Shown piece after piece: positions 36,875 through 45,597 of a stretch of 64,000 bases of DNA. A program made the position numbers and the translations under genes. Origin of the DNA: Planctomycetia bacterium (GTDB lineage: Bacteria; Planctomycetota; Phycisphaerae; UBA1845; UTPLA1); the NCBI GenBank assembly GCA_015075745.1, contig JABTTW010000001.1, positions 806,001 through 870,000 of the forward strand. The letters are read 5' to 3'. Position 1 is the stretch's first letter. Each line of letters begins with the position of its first letter. The notes below the pieces were generated by a model that made no database searches, was not told the DNA's origin, and was given only the letters and a program-made list of their open reading frames with translations.

Positions 36875-38143
36875 CTACTCTTCTCCCTCGGCTTCTGCTT
36901 CGATCTGGGCGCGGAGTTCTTCGGAAAGGAGAATTCCGGCGCCAACGACGACAACGCGATCGTCGGCGGTCAGGCCCCTTCGAACGAAACTCCCGGCCTC
37001 GTCGGGCGCCTCCGCTTCAAATTGTTTCCTCGTGAACTGCTCTTCGTCGGACTGGACGTAGACATAGGTAGAGCCGCCGAAGCGGATGATGGCGCTGCGA
37101 GGAACGATGACGCCCTCAATAGGCGTGCCGGCGGACTCCAACGTGGCTGCGACCGCCATGCCCGGACGGAGCAGCTTGTCTCCGACGTCGATCGAAGCAA
37201 GAAACGTCTGACCTCGCCCGGCGCTCGCGTCAGCGGGCACGCAGGAAATAACCTTTGCCTGAAAGACGTCTGTCTCTTCACCCAGGACCTGAATTTGCGC
37301 TGATATCGGAGTCTGGCTGAGAATGGTGCCGGGCGAGACGGTCACTCGCGCGATCAAATGAGCAAAGTCGTCCGTCTTGAGAAGTAGTTGGCCCGATTCA
37401 ACGGCCTCGCCGGGCTGTGCCAGCATCTCCACGATCTCTCCCGCCCTCTGGGCAACGAGCGGTAGCGCGGACTGCTGATTACGCCCCTGAACCATCGCGT
37501 CTTCTAGAAGCCTGACGGTCTCTACCGAAGCCTGGAGCCGAGCCTCACCGCTCTTGACCTTGGCCTGGGCCTCCTCGAGGGCGCGATCGCTTACGACCTT
37601 GCCGTTTTCGTTCAGACGCTTCTTGTTTTCGTAGGATGATTTCGCCGCCACAAGATCAGCATTGATCTCCTCGACATCGGCGTGGGCCTGCATCAGGCGG
37701 GTGCTCAAATCGTATCGCTCGACTGGACTGAGACGGGGCCGAACGGACCCGATCGTTGCGCCTGCGGAAATTCGTTCGCCCAGTCGCGGCCATGTCGTGC
37801 CGTCGGGAATCGCGAGAAAGCCCGCCACCGGCGATCGAAGCATGAAAGATTGCGACGGATCCGCTTCAATTTGGCCGATCGCCCGAACGTGGGGCTGCAT
37901 TTGACTGGGCGTCAGCTTCTGCACTGTCAGGCCGACCCGCTCCTGAACCTCTTTGCTGACCGTGAAAATGCGCCGGCCTTCGGCGTCTCGCGCCAGCGTG
38001 ACGGGCGGCGTGGCCTTCTTGTCGCCTTGCGTTGCATTGTCACCTTCGTGCTTAAGCGCGGTGGAACATGCCCGGGGAATAAGCCAGGCGCTCAGGCCCA
38101 CGACGGCGACGACTGCCAACCATTTCAACGGTGAATTCTGCAT
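36875..38143 (-). CDS. RND periplasmic adaptor (membrane fusion protein)
   Basis: A 422-residue adaptor: a membrane anchor (LKWLAVVAVVGLSAWLI), a lipoyl/barrel-sandwich split by a coiled-coil hairpin (VEEINADLVAAKSSYENKKRLNENGK, ALEEAQAKVKSGEARLQASVETV), beta-barrel (IPISAQIQVLGEE) and a C-terminal membrane-proximal domain (GVIVPRSAIIRFGGSTYVYVQ). It links the RND pump to the outer-membrane channel. Stop is 71 bp before the RND gene. Acidic tail (EAEAEGEE). Confidence 0.9.
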   Translation of the reverse strand: MQNSPLKWLAVVAVVGLSAWLIPRACSTALKHEGDNATQGDKKATPPVTLARDAEGRRIFTVSKEVQERVGLTVQKLTPSQMQPHVRAIGQIEADPSQSFMLRSPVAGFLAIPDGTTWPRLGERISAGATIGSVRPRLSPVERYDLSTRLMQAHADVEEINADLVAAKSSYENKKRLNENGKVVSDRALEEAQAKVKSGEARLQASVETVRLLEDAMVQGRNQQSALPLVAQRAGEIVEMLAQPGEAVESGQLLLKTDDFAHLIARVTVSPGTILSQTPISAQIQVLGEETDVFQAKVISCVPADASAGRGQTFLASIDVGDKLLRPGMAVAATLESAGTPIEGVIVPRSAIIRFGGSTYVYVQSDEEQFTRKQFEAEAPDEAGSFVRRGLTADDRVVVVGAGILLSEELRAQIEAEAEGEE

Positions 38144-38176
38144 GAATCGTCTCAGTCCGAACGACAGACGCCGTGC

Positions 38177-38284
38177 CTAGAACAGGAACGCGGCGAGCAG
38201 TTGTCGCAAGAAATCTCCAATAAATGTCACCAGCGTCGACAAGGCGCCGAAGATGGACTGGAACGCAAGACTTAACGGGTCCAT
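38177..38284 (-). CDS. 35-residue hydrophobic peptide
   Basis: A short frame (ATG 38284, stop at 38177) in the gap between the TolC-like gene and the adaptor gene. It is almost all hydrophobic (MDPLSLAFQSIFGALST and a C-terminal FLRQLLAAFLF), consistent with a single amphipathic or transmembrane helix. No clear Shine-Dalgarno is present. It is too short and without an assignable family, but its position in the efflux operon (16 bp after the TolC-like stop, 33 bp before the adaptor start) suggests a small membrane partner of the pump. Confidence 0.4.
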   Translation of the reverse strand: MDPLSLAFQSIFGALSTLVTFIGDFLRQLLAAFLF

Positions 38285-38300
38285 AAGTAATTCGCCGGAA

Positions 38301-39824
38301 TTAATCGGCGCCTCCGATGTCGGTGGGTTGAGTTGTGGCCGAAGAGGTTGCGGTCGCCGGCGGCGTTCGACCGCCAAGTGCTCGCCTCAATTCCACTTCT
38401 GCCACGAAATAGTCACGCCGGATATTCACCCCTGCGAGTCGTTGAGCGATCAGGAATTTCTGAGCCTCGATGACCGCCACGATGTTCTGTTCGCCGACCT
38501 CATATGCCTTTCTCGCCAGCTCAAGATTCTGCTTGGCGGTTGGAAGGCCTCGATCGTCGTAGAAGCGCATGAGACCGACCGAGGTGGTGAGTACGGCCGT
38601 GGCGCTTTGGACCTCGGCGGAAACGACATCGAGCAGGTCTTCATATTCCTTGCGAGTCTGCTGAGCCCGGTACCGCGCCTTTGCGATCTGTGCCTGATTC
38701 TGGTCCCACACAGGCAAAGTGACTTGTAGGCTGGGACCGAGCAACAGATCGATGATTTGTCTCCGGGCCGCATTCCGTTCCCCGCGCGTTTCGATGTCAG
38801 GGGCGGTCAGTTTGCCTGAACGGAGCGAGGACTTCCCGGTATCCGCGGGTATCTTGCGGCCCGGCAGTGCGCGCCGCTCCGAGCGCTCGCCCTCAAAGCC
38901 CATAGATACGCTTGGAAACATATTGAGGTATTGGCGCTCAAGCTCTGCTTCTGCGGCGCGTACTTTCTCTGCGGACATTCGCGCTTCCAATCGTTCGCAC
39001 ATGGCGAACACGATCAGCGTCGGATCATCGGGAAGCTCCATCACGGAAGGTTCGAAAGCCGTAGTTAGCTTCCACGGCTGCTTCCAACGGGCCAGGCCCA
39101 GCACCCTGCCGAGGTCGGCCTTGGCAACGGCGCGATCACGGGAAAGACTCAGCAGTGATGTCTGCACGTCGATTTCATTGGCCATAAGGAGATTCACATC
39201 GATCTGTCCGGTCTCTCCGGCCTTTAGCCGGGCCTGGGCGATCTCGATGGATTGCTTGACGAGATCAAGATTCTCGCGGGCGATCTGCTCGGTGCGCTCA
39301 AGCGTCGCCAATTGAAGGAACTTCTTCTTCACGTCCGCGGCAAGATCGATACCGCTGCGGGCGACGTCGAGAATTGTCTGTTCGAGCTGGGCCTCGGCGA
39401 TTCGGCGCTTGACCGGAATCTGCCAGAGATCGACCAGTTCCTGCGCAAAGGTCAGCGTCAGGTTGGATCGACCACCGCCCTCCGGGAATCGCGCCATGAA
39501 TCCGATTGATGGGTTGGTCAGCAGGCCGGACTGTACCACGTCGGCTCGGGAGGCTCCGATGCTCGAGAACAAGGCCTGAAAGCCGCGATTCGTCAGCAGG
39601 GCGACCTGCACCGCCTCGTCAATCGTCAGGCCGTCCTGAAGAATCTCCGCGACACGCGCATCAACAACGGCGTCGGTATCGGGATCATACGCCTCGGGTG
39701 CTTCGGTCCGCTCCGCCAGCATGTCGCCGGTTCGTTGGAAGTCGTGCTTGGGATCGACGCGCGCGCACGCTGTCCAGAGTGACAGAAGGATGACGATGAC
39801 GGTTCTTTTTGCGAGTCCGTTCAC
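38301..39824 (-). CDS. TolC-family outer-membrane efflux protein
   Basis: A 507-residue outer-membrane channel protein. Lipoprotein-like N-terminus (VIVILLSLWTAC, weak lipobox). Two TolC-type repeats are visible (ALLTNRGFQALFSSIGASRAD, GLLTNPSIGFM, later LNMFPSVSMGFEG and VTLPVWDQNQAQIAKARYRAQQ). Coiled-coil helices (LEQTILDVARSG...) flank beta strands as in TolC. It forms the trimeric channel for the RND pump. Confidence 0.9.
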   Translation of the reverse strand: MNGLAKRTVIVILLSLWTACARVDPKHDFQRTGDMLAERTEAPEAYDPDTDAVVDARVAEILQDGLTIDEAVQVALLTNRGFQALFSSIGASRADVVQSGLLTNPSIGFMARFPEGGGRSNLTLTFAQELVDLWQIPVKRRIAEAQLEQTILDVARSGIDLAADVKKKFLQLATLERTEQIARENLDLVKQSIEIAQARLKAGETGQIDVNLLMANEIDVQTSLLSLSRDRAVAKADLGRVLGLARWKQPWKLTTAFEPSVMELPDDPTLIVFAMCERLEARMSAEKVRAAEAELERQYLNMFPSVSMGFEGERSERRALPGRKIPADTGKSSLRSGKLTAPDIETRGERNAARRQIIDLLLGPSLQVTLPVWDQNQAQIAKARYRAQQTRKEYEDLLDVVSAEVQSATAVLTTSVGLMRFYDDRGLPTAKQNLELARKAYEVGEQNIVAVIEAQKFLIAQRLAGVNIRRDYFVAEVELRRALGGRTPPATATSSATTQPTDIGGAD

Positions 39825-39878
39825 GCTGCTTTGGCCTGTTGGAATGTCGAAAAGATGTTCGCCTGAAGGCGGCGGGCG

Positions 39879-40850
39879 TCAGAAGGCAATCTGGAGCCTC
39901 AGTCCGGCGCCGAGATTGGGAGTCTCTTCGTTGTCATCGAGCCCGACCAGAATTCCCGGACCGATTGTCACGTGTTCGTTGAACCGATATTCGGCGGAGA
40001 ATTCGAGCGCGTTGACGTTTGAGTGCCCCTCTTCCTCGCTCGATTCAATAAAATAATCGCCGATCAATGCGAGCGTGTCGCTCACTCGATACTTATAACC
40101 GGCGCGGGCGCCCCATTGAAAGTGCCGCAGGTCCTCGACATTGTCTCCGTTGGCGGTCTTGACCCATCCGTTCAAAAATGCGGTTCCGCTGCCCATTTCC
40201 TTGGCGAGGATGCCGGTGAGGGTGCCATCGACACCGGAGGAGTGATATCCCGTGGGCAGGCGAATCTCGGCCAGCGTGGAGATCGTGGGCATCATCCCAT
40301 CTTCCTTGACCCATCGCTGCTGCCATCCGAGATCGATATCGGCGTTGCCTTCGACACCGCCAAGACCCATCTCGACGGGAACGCCGAGGATCAGTTGCAT
40401 GTTTCGAAGGAACTCGTTGCCATCGGGCGTATACTGCAATTCAGTTGAGAGTTCGAATGGATCGTGCTCACCGGATGTTGTTTTCCAGCCGAATTCCAAT
40501 TGAAGCTCCAGCTCCCCCGCCGGGCCCGGTTGACCGTCCTCAAGAGAGTTAAAGGCGTCAACGGATTGATGTTCAGTGACTAAGTCCTCTCTTGAAGCGA
40601 GAGATTGCTCGCTTCTTGTGGTTCCGCTTTCTTCGTAGCTAGTCGCCTCTTGATCCTGCATCTCTGCGAGACTCATGGGTTGATAGCGATAGGGATCGCC
40701 TTGAGACGAATCACGGCGTGCCGAACTCCTCGCCGGATCCTGGGCCGTTGACTGCCTGGTGGCGATCAAGCTGATCATCGATGCGAGAAACAGCCGCACA
40801 TACAACTTTCTTGAAAAGCTCACAGGAGGTTCTCCATGTGGTTTGGGCAC
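39879..40850 (-). CDS. Outer-membrane beta-barrel protein (transporter-like), operon partner of RND pump
   Basis: A 323-residue protein with a signal peptide (YVRLFLASMISLIATRQSTAQ), a low-complexity N-terminal segment and repeating amphipathic beta strands (LELQLEFGWKTTSGEHD, STLAEIRLPTGYHSSGVDG, YKYRVSDTLALIGDYFIESS) ending in LRLQIAF with a C-terminal Phe, as required for outer-membrane assembly. The family is similar to MetA-pathway/copper-resistance type beta-barrels; precise identity uncertain. It precedes the TolC-like gene by 54 bp. Confidence 0.75.
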   Translation of the reverse strand: MPKPHGEPPVSFSRKLYVRLFLASMISLIATRQSTAQDPARSSARRDSSQGDPYRYQPMSLAEMQDQEATSYEESGTTRSEQSLASREDLVTEHQSVDAFNSLEDGQPGPAGELELQLEFGWKTTSGEHDPFELSTELQYTPDGNEFLRNMQLILGVPVEMGLGGVEGNADIDLGWQQRWVKEDGMMPTISTLAEIRLPTGYHSSGVDGTLTGILAKEMGSGTAFLNGWVKTANGDNVEDLRHFQWGARAGYKYRVSDTLALIGDYFIESSEEEGHSNVNALEFSAEYRFNEHVTIGPGILVGLDDNEETPNLGAGLRLQIAF

Positions 40851-40862
40851 CGATGTGGGCAG

Positions 40863-41085
40863 CTAGTCGTTTGAGTCGTCCACTTCGTCGCCGAATTCTT
40901 CATGTTCGTGTCGTCGTCCATCGGGCGCAAGCCCCTGTTCATGGTGATGGTCACCCTGCTTGATACTCCGAGATGCGGGTGCTGTCCGCGTGCTTACTCT
41001 GGGCGCTGAGGGCCGCCGCAAAGACGATGAATCCGGCAGCAACAAATCCATACGAGCCAACGATACCAGACTTGCTCCTTCGCAT
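40863..41085 (-). pseudogene. Frameshifted exported His-rich peptide (possible metal-binding)
   Basis: An ATG at 41085 with GCAGGAAG upstream begins an N-terminal signal-like segment MRRSKSGIVGSYGFVAAGFIV...ALSAQSKHADST, which stops with TGA at 40951 after SEYQAG. In the next frame, starting from the same GGG run, the chain continues as GDHHHEQG ... RRHEHEEFGDEVDDSND and ends TAG at 40863. Deleting one G of the GGG would join the two into a 73-residue exported protein with a His/Asp/Glu-rich tail. It is either a frameshift mutation, a programmed slip or a sequence error. Position at the head of the efflux operon and the acidic/His tail suggest a periplasmic metal buffer. Confidence 0.55.
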
Positions 41086-41199
41086 CGCTGAACTTCCTGC
41101 GCAGCATACCGTCGCCGATCTTTGGTGCAAATCTGATTGAATCGGCTGTCGCATCTGCCAAGGACGATAGCAGGCACATTTAAACTGCTGATGACGGAT

Positions 41200-41219
41200 A
41201 GATGACAAACCTGTCATCT
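41200..41219. promoter_or_regulatory. CusR-like inverted repeat, efflux operon side
   Basis: A perfect 8-bp inverted repeat with a 4-bp spacer (AGATGACA, AACC, TGTCATCT). The TGACA-N4-TGTCA core has the same geometry as the E. coli CusR box (TGACAANNTTGTCA). It lies 115 bp upstream of the His-rich peptide start on the minus strand. Confidence 0.65.
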
Positions 41220-41435
41220 CGATCGGCCCCCGAATAAGCCCTAACCACGAGTGCACCTCTGTACTAACCTTATGGAATACCTAAGGTGCTGCCGTGTGCT
41301 TGAGGCAACAACCCTTGAGTTCGTGACTTTGCCGTGGTTTCGGTGGGTAATTTGCCCCTACCCAAAACCGAGTAAAGCGATGCGCGCCGAAAAAGGGAGG
41401 TGCAACCCAGCGCAAGCTGACAACGAATGACACTT

Positions 41436-41455
41436 AGATTACAAAACTGTCATCT
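41436..41455. promoter_or_regulatory. CusR-like inverted repeat, two-component side
   Basis: AGATTACA, AAAC, TGTCATCT: same layout as 41200-41219 with one mismatch in the left arm. It lies 84 bp upstream of the response regulator ATG and may mediate autoregulation. Confidence 0.65.
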
Positions 41456-41538
41456 TTTCCCCACATGGCTGACATGTTTTCGACTGGCCTTAGGATACCA
41501 ATTCGCAATAGCGAGTTGAGAGGGAGTCTAAGTAAGCC

Positions 41539-42210
41539 ATGCGTGCCCTGGTCATTGAGGACGACGTCGGAATTCGGACATTTGTCTGCCGCGGCCTGCG
41601 GGAATCAGGGTTTGTCGTTGAAGAGGCGATGGAGGGGTTTGAAGGCCATCGAATGGCCACGACGGAAGCATACGACGTGTTGATTCTCGATCTCATGTTG
41701 CCGGGTCGCGATGGCTTCAGCATTCTCCGCGATCTGCGGGGCATGGGCGTAAAGACGCCCGTCATCTGCCTGACCGCGCGCGACGCGGTAGATGATCGCG
41801 TCAGGGGACTTAATCTCGGCGCTGACGATTACCTCGTCAAACCCTTCAGCTTCGCGGAGCTACTCGCGAGAATTCACGCTACGCTGCGCCGCGGCGCATC
41901 GCTCGCGATGAACCCGATTGTGATTGGGGATCTGCGTTTGGATGTCATGGCCCGACAGGTGCACCGCGGCGACGAGAAGATCGAACTTTCAAGCCGCGAG
42001 TTTTCCCTGTTGGAATATCTCGCGAAAAACGCCGGACACGTCCTGTCGCGCACCATGATCCTCGAAAAAGTCTGGGATATGAATCAAGACCCGATGACCA
42101 ACGTCGTCGACGTGCACATCAATCGACTGCGCAAAAAAGTCGATCACGGCTTCTCCAAGCCTTTGATCCATACCATTCGGGGCGTGGGCTATGTCCTTCG
42201 GGAGGAATAA
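41539..42210 (+). CDS. OmpR-family response regulator, CusR/CopR-like
   Basis: A 223-residue regulator: receiver (ALVIEDD, LILDLMLPGRDG, CLTARDAVDDRVRG, KPFSFAELLARI) and winged-helix DNA-binding domain (LSSREFSLLEYLAKNAGHVLSRTMILEKVW, VVDVHINRLRKKVD, IRGVGYVLREE). Lengths and domain order are standard. It overlaps the kinase start by 20 bp and faces the RND operon across a region with two CusR-like boxes, making control of the efflux operon the obvious job. Confidence 0.92.
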   Translation: MRALVIEDDVGIRTFVCRGLRESGFVVEEAMEGFEGHRMATTEAYDVLILDLMLPGRDGFSILRDLRGMGVKTPVICLTARDAVDDRVRGLNLGADDYLVKPFSFAELLARIHATLRRGASLAMNPIVIGDLRLDVMARQVHRGDEKIELSSREFSLLEYLAKNAGHVLSRTMILEKVWDMNQDPMTNVVDVHINRLRKKVDHGFSKPLIHTIRGVGYVLREE

Positions 42211-43681
42211 TAGAGGCCGTCCCGCGTTCACCGTCGGCATGCGGCTCACGCTTTGGGGGACTGCGGTCACATGCAGTGTGTGTCTCATTCTCTGCGTAGG
42301 GCTTTACATTGGGCTCCGCCTGTCACTCATGGGCGAAGTCGATCGGTTTCTGGAAGGCGAGGTACTCGAGTTCAGGTCGATTCTCTCCGAGGCCAATGAT
42401 AATCTGCTGGAGATCGAGCAGGATATCCGTCGCGAGCTGGGCAGTCGGCTGAGAAACGACCTGACATTCCGCCTGCTTGATAGTCACGGCCGCCTGTTGG
42501 TGACGAGTGATCCAGACGATCGACTTCCACCTCAGTGGATTCCGCCGGCCCGGGACGCCGAAGACGAAAGCCGCGTCGTCTTAGAGACGGTTCCACTTGC
42601 CGGCCTCGATTATCCGGCACGGGTTTGCAGTCGATGGGTGACATTGCCGGACGGCTCGTCATGTCTTGCTCAGGCGACCTATCTTCTAGATCGTGTCAAC
42701 AACTCACTGTCGATCTTTCGTCGTGCCTGTGCACTTGCCCTGTTGCTCGCGGCACTGCTCGCATTCGTGGGAGGCCGCTGGCTTGCGAACCGCAGTCTCG
42801 TGCCCGTTGGAAGGATGGCCAATGCCGCGAGACGCATCGGTGCGGCAGGTACCCTTTCAGAGCGAATCGACCGCACCGGCACGGCAGATGAACTCGACCG
42901 GCTGGCCGAGACGCTTAATGAAATGTTGGAGCGAATCGAGCGGCAGGTTCGTCAGATTCAGCAGTTCACCGCCGACGCGGCCCACGAACTTCGAACGCCG
43001 CTTGCCGCCTTAAGGGGGGGCGCCGAAGTGGCGCTTTCTCGAGCTCGAACATCTGAAGAACTCAGAAAGGTGATGGAAGAGTCGATCGAGCACTATGTGC
43101 GCCTGTCGCGCCTCACCGACGACCTTCTTCTGCTCGCGCGGGCAGATGCGGGCCACCTCGCGCTCCACGTTGAAAAGTTCCGGCTTGATCGGGCTGTGGC
43201 CGATGTGGTCGATCTCTATGCGCCGGCGGCGGGCGAGCACGGACTCGATCTGCGCCTTGGTGAGTCACGCGAGGTCTGGATCGAAGGCGACAGCTCGCGA
43301 ATCCGGCAGCTCGTCGGCAACATCCTCGACAATTCAATCAAGTACATTGGGAATGGAAAGCGAATTGACGTGAGCGTCGCCGTGGAGAATGGCAGGGCTG
43401 CCCTCCGCGTCAAGGACGACGGCGTGGGGATCTCGCCGGACGAAGTCGACCACGTCTTCGATCGCTTCTTTCGCGCCGACAAGGCGCGCGTTCATGAGAG
43501 CAGCAACGGCGCGGGACTGGGACTTGCGATCTGTCAGTCCATCGTCAAGCTGCACCAGGGCACGATCGACTTGCAGAGCACGCCGAACATCGGCACACAA
43601 GTCGTCGTCTCAATGCCGAGTATCGCCCCTCCGACTGCCCAATTCAGGACCGAACAAGTTCGCCATGCACCTCGTTCCTGA
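42191..43681 (+). CDS. Sensor histidine kinase, CusS-like (3' end replaced by IS)
   Basis: A 496-residue kinase: helix 1 (AVTCSVCLILCVGLYIGL), periplasmic sensor of about 130 residues, helix 2 (CALALLLAALLAFVGG), HAMP (LVPVGRMANAARRI), HisKA with FTADAAHELRTPLAALRGG, and HATPase (NILDNSIKYI, DDGVGISPDEVD, GAGLGLAI, SSNG-type lid). The last residues (about RTEQVRHAPRS) are shared with the 3' end of the antisense IS630 remnant (43644-44833), so the authentic terminus was replaced when the IS entered. Genuine conserved boxes are intact. Confidence 0.9.
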   Translation: MSFGRNNRGRPAFTVGMRLTLWGTAVTCSVCLILCVGLYIGLRLSLMGEVDRFLEGEVLEFRSILSEANDNLLEIEQDIRRELGSRLRNDLTFRLLDSHGRLLVTSDPDDRLPPQWIPPARDAEDESRVVLETVPLAGLDYPARVCSRWVTLPDGSSCLAQATYLLDRVNNSLSIFRRACALALLLAALLAFVGGRWLANRSLVPVGRMANAARRIGAAGTLSERIDRTGTADELDRLAETLNEMLERIERQVRQIQQFTADAAHELRTPLAALRGGAEVALSRARTSEELRKVMEESIEHYVRLSRLTDDLLLLARADAGHLALHVEKFRLDRAVADVVDLYAPAAGEHGLDLRLGESREVWIEGDSSRIRQLVGNILDNSIKYIGNGKRIDVSVAVENGRAALRVKDDGVGISPDEVDHVFDRFFRADKARVHESSNGAGLGLAICQSIVKLHQGTIDLQSTPNIGTQVVVSMPSIAPPTAQFRTEQVRHAPRS

Positions 43682-44833
43682 AACGCGGCCACTCCTTGCT
43701 TACCAAATCGGTGGTGAACTGCCAGTTGATTCGTTTGGATCGATGGTTCCGATTTGATTCCCATGCCTTCACTTGCTTTGTTAGGGCCTTTTCATCGGGG
43801 ACGCGGCCGTTGAGAGCCTGCTTTTCCATCACGCTGAACTCGATCTCCGCCATATTCAACCACGATCCATGCTTGGGCGTATGCACCACGTCCAGCTTGT
43901 CCATCAGCCGTCTTGCCTCGGCTGGAGGGAAGGCGGCATAAAGGCTCGACACGGTGTGGGTGTTGAGATTGTCCATCACCACGGTGATCTTCTCCGCACG
44001 GCGGTAGTGGAGGTCCACCAGCGCCCGCATCTGGCCGGCAAAGTCGGTTTTGCAACGCCGCGACGTCACCGTCACCTGCCGCCAACCTTTGAGCGGCTCC
44101 ACGAAGACAAACAAATTCGCCGTCCCATTGCGCTCGTATTCATAGTCATACCGCGCCGCCTGACCCCGCTTCGCCGCCATCGGCCGACGTACCTCCGAGA
44201 CCAGTTGCTTGGACTTCTCATCGAAACAGACCACCGGGCGTTTCGGATCATAGGGCCGGTGATAAACCTCCAGAACATTTTCCATCGCACAGACGAACGC
44301 CGCATCCTGGTCCGGCGGAATGCACCACATCTTCTTCTGCCACGGTTTCAACTCGTTTTTGAAGAACACGCCGGATCGTCTCATGGGACACCGCGTCCAC
44401 GATCTTCAATTCCACCACCCGGTCGGCCAGCAGCCGGAGCGACCAACGTTCGTATCCCTTCGGCGGCTGCGAGCAGGCCACGCCACAAGTTTGGCCTCCT
44501 TGCGGCCGTCGAACTTTGGCGCCACCGGCGGAAGGGCCGTTTCTTCGGTGCCAAACAGGCCTCCAATCCTTCCTCTACAAACCGCTTCCGCAGGTACTCG
44601 ATGCTCCGAACCGACACCGCCAGGCCTTCTGCGATCCGCGTATCGGGCCAGCCCGGTCGTGACTTCGATTCATCCGCCTGAAGCAGAATGTTCGCGTGCC
44701 GAATTTTGTAGGCCGCCGCCCTGCCCGTCGAAACCAACTCCTTTAATCGCCGCCGCTCCACCGCCTCCAGCCGAACCACATACCGTTTCATCGCCGATCC
44801 TCCATGATCAACAGGCCATCCACGGCCATCCAA
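43644..44833 (-). pseudogene. IS630-family transposase, multiply frameshifted
   Basis: The N-terminal part reads from an ATG at 44833 or, more likely, at MKRYVVRLEAVERRR (HTH region ...RIAEGLAVSVRSIEYLRKRF). Then a frame change is needed before KFDGRKEAKLVA, another before CSQPPKGYERWSLRLLADRVV (which itself ends ETIRRVLQK) and a third to continue with NELKPWQKKMWCIPPDQDAAF. The catalytic half is intact in its own frame: VVCFDEKSKQL, VMDNLNTHT and HGSWLNMAEIEFSVME (DDE-type D, D and E). At least three frameshifts mean it is not functional as such. Confidence 0.85.
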
Positions 44834-44880
44834 TCATGAACATCGACCCTTTCCAAAAATAACCCGCAAAGCTAACGATG
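43644..44880 (-). mobile_element. IS630-family element, degenerate
   Basis: A decayed insertion sequence of about 1.2 kb after the CusS-like kinase gene. The transposase spans the full expected length but is broken in several frames (see 43644-44833). I could not resolve terminal inverted repeats; a weak CTCCG match near both ends is not convincing. The right edge lies just before the four-helix-bundle duplication. Confidence 0.7.
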
Positions 44881-44931
44881 ACGGAGCACTAGGGCGCGAG
44901 GAGGAGCGTTTTTCGGGGCGATGGATGCTTG

Positions 44932-45294
44932 TTAGGCCGTGCGCTTGTCCAGGCCGTTGATCAGGCCGGAGAGCATTTTGGCGACTTCCTCGAGTTCATT
45001 CTTCATATTCGTATGTCGTTCAGGCGTGATAAGCGAGCGCCTTCGTGCAAGTTCCAGCAGGGGTACGCATTCCTGCACTGACCCTCGGGCAATGGTGAAG
45101 AAGTTGCGACGGTCTGGTTTCGTGAAGCGACCATTGCCTTCGGCAATGTTGGCGGCGATTGACAGCGACGCCCGGTTGAGCTGGTCGGCGAGAAAACCGT
45201 AGCCGCGTGGGAAGGCCTCAGTGGCAGCGGAGACTTGATCGGCGAAGTCGACCGATCTCTGGTAGACGATGAGTTTCTCGAATGCGAAGGCCAT
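44932..45294 (-). CDS. Four-helix-bundle protein (23S rRNA-intervening-sequence type), copy 1
   Basis: A 120-residue helical protein starting MAFAFEKLIVYQRSVDFADQV, the standard opening of the S23/IVP four-helix-bundle family, with FPRGYGFLADQLNRASLSIAANIAEGNGR in the middle. Function in the family is uncertain; members are encoded in 23S rRNA intervening sequences and elsewhere. A near-identical copy (about 90% of residues) is at 52781-53143, with flanking DNA also duplicated. Confidence 0.85.
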   Translation of the reverse strand: MAFAFEKLIVYQRSVDFADQVSAATEAFPRGYGFLADQLNRASLSIAANIAEGNGRFTKPDRRNFFTIARGSVQECVPLLELARRRSLITPERHTNMKNELEEVAKMLSGLINGLDKRTA

Positions 45295-45597
45295 GAGAGG
45301 AGAGAGTAGAGGGGAGACCGCAGGAGTCGGCAACGCCTGGGCGGCGGTCACTCCAATCGCGACCGCTACTTGCCTGCTCTACTTTCTCCTTTCTCCCTTC
45401 TCCTGCTCTATTGCCGCTGCGCGGCGATTGAGCAGGAGAGCAGGTGAACAGGAGACCGCAGGTGACGAGTCGACTTGGCCCGGACGCCCTTATTAGGGTT
45501 GGGGAGATTTTTCCCCTCTCCTGTTCTACTGCTCCACTTCTCACCTGCTCTATTGCCGCTACGCGGCAATCGGGGCGACAAGACACCAGTTGAACTC
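45295..45597. other. Repeat-rich spacer between duplicated gene and IS1111 element
   Basis: About 300 bp of CT-rich short repeats (TCTCCTGCTCTATTGCCGC variants near 45390-45430 and 45544-45579). No credible gene. It includes the copy of the tRNA-Pro flank. Confidence 0.6.
45544..45579. repeat. 36-bp direct repeat, copy 1 (other copy 53252-53287)
   Basis: This 36-bp segment is identical to 53252-53287. The end of the second copy covers the last ten nucleotides of the tRNA-Pro gene, so copy 1 carries the 3' tip of a tRNA. It may mark an old integration or recombination boundary. Confidence 0.75.

Noticed and set aside
45300..45590. CT-rich repeats as possible second tRNA or rRNA fragment
   Set aside because: Only the 3' tip of the tRNA is present; there is no cloverleaf or rRNA core.
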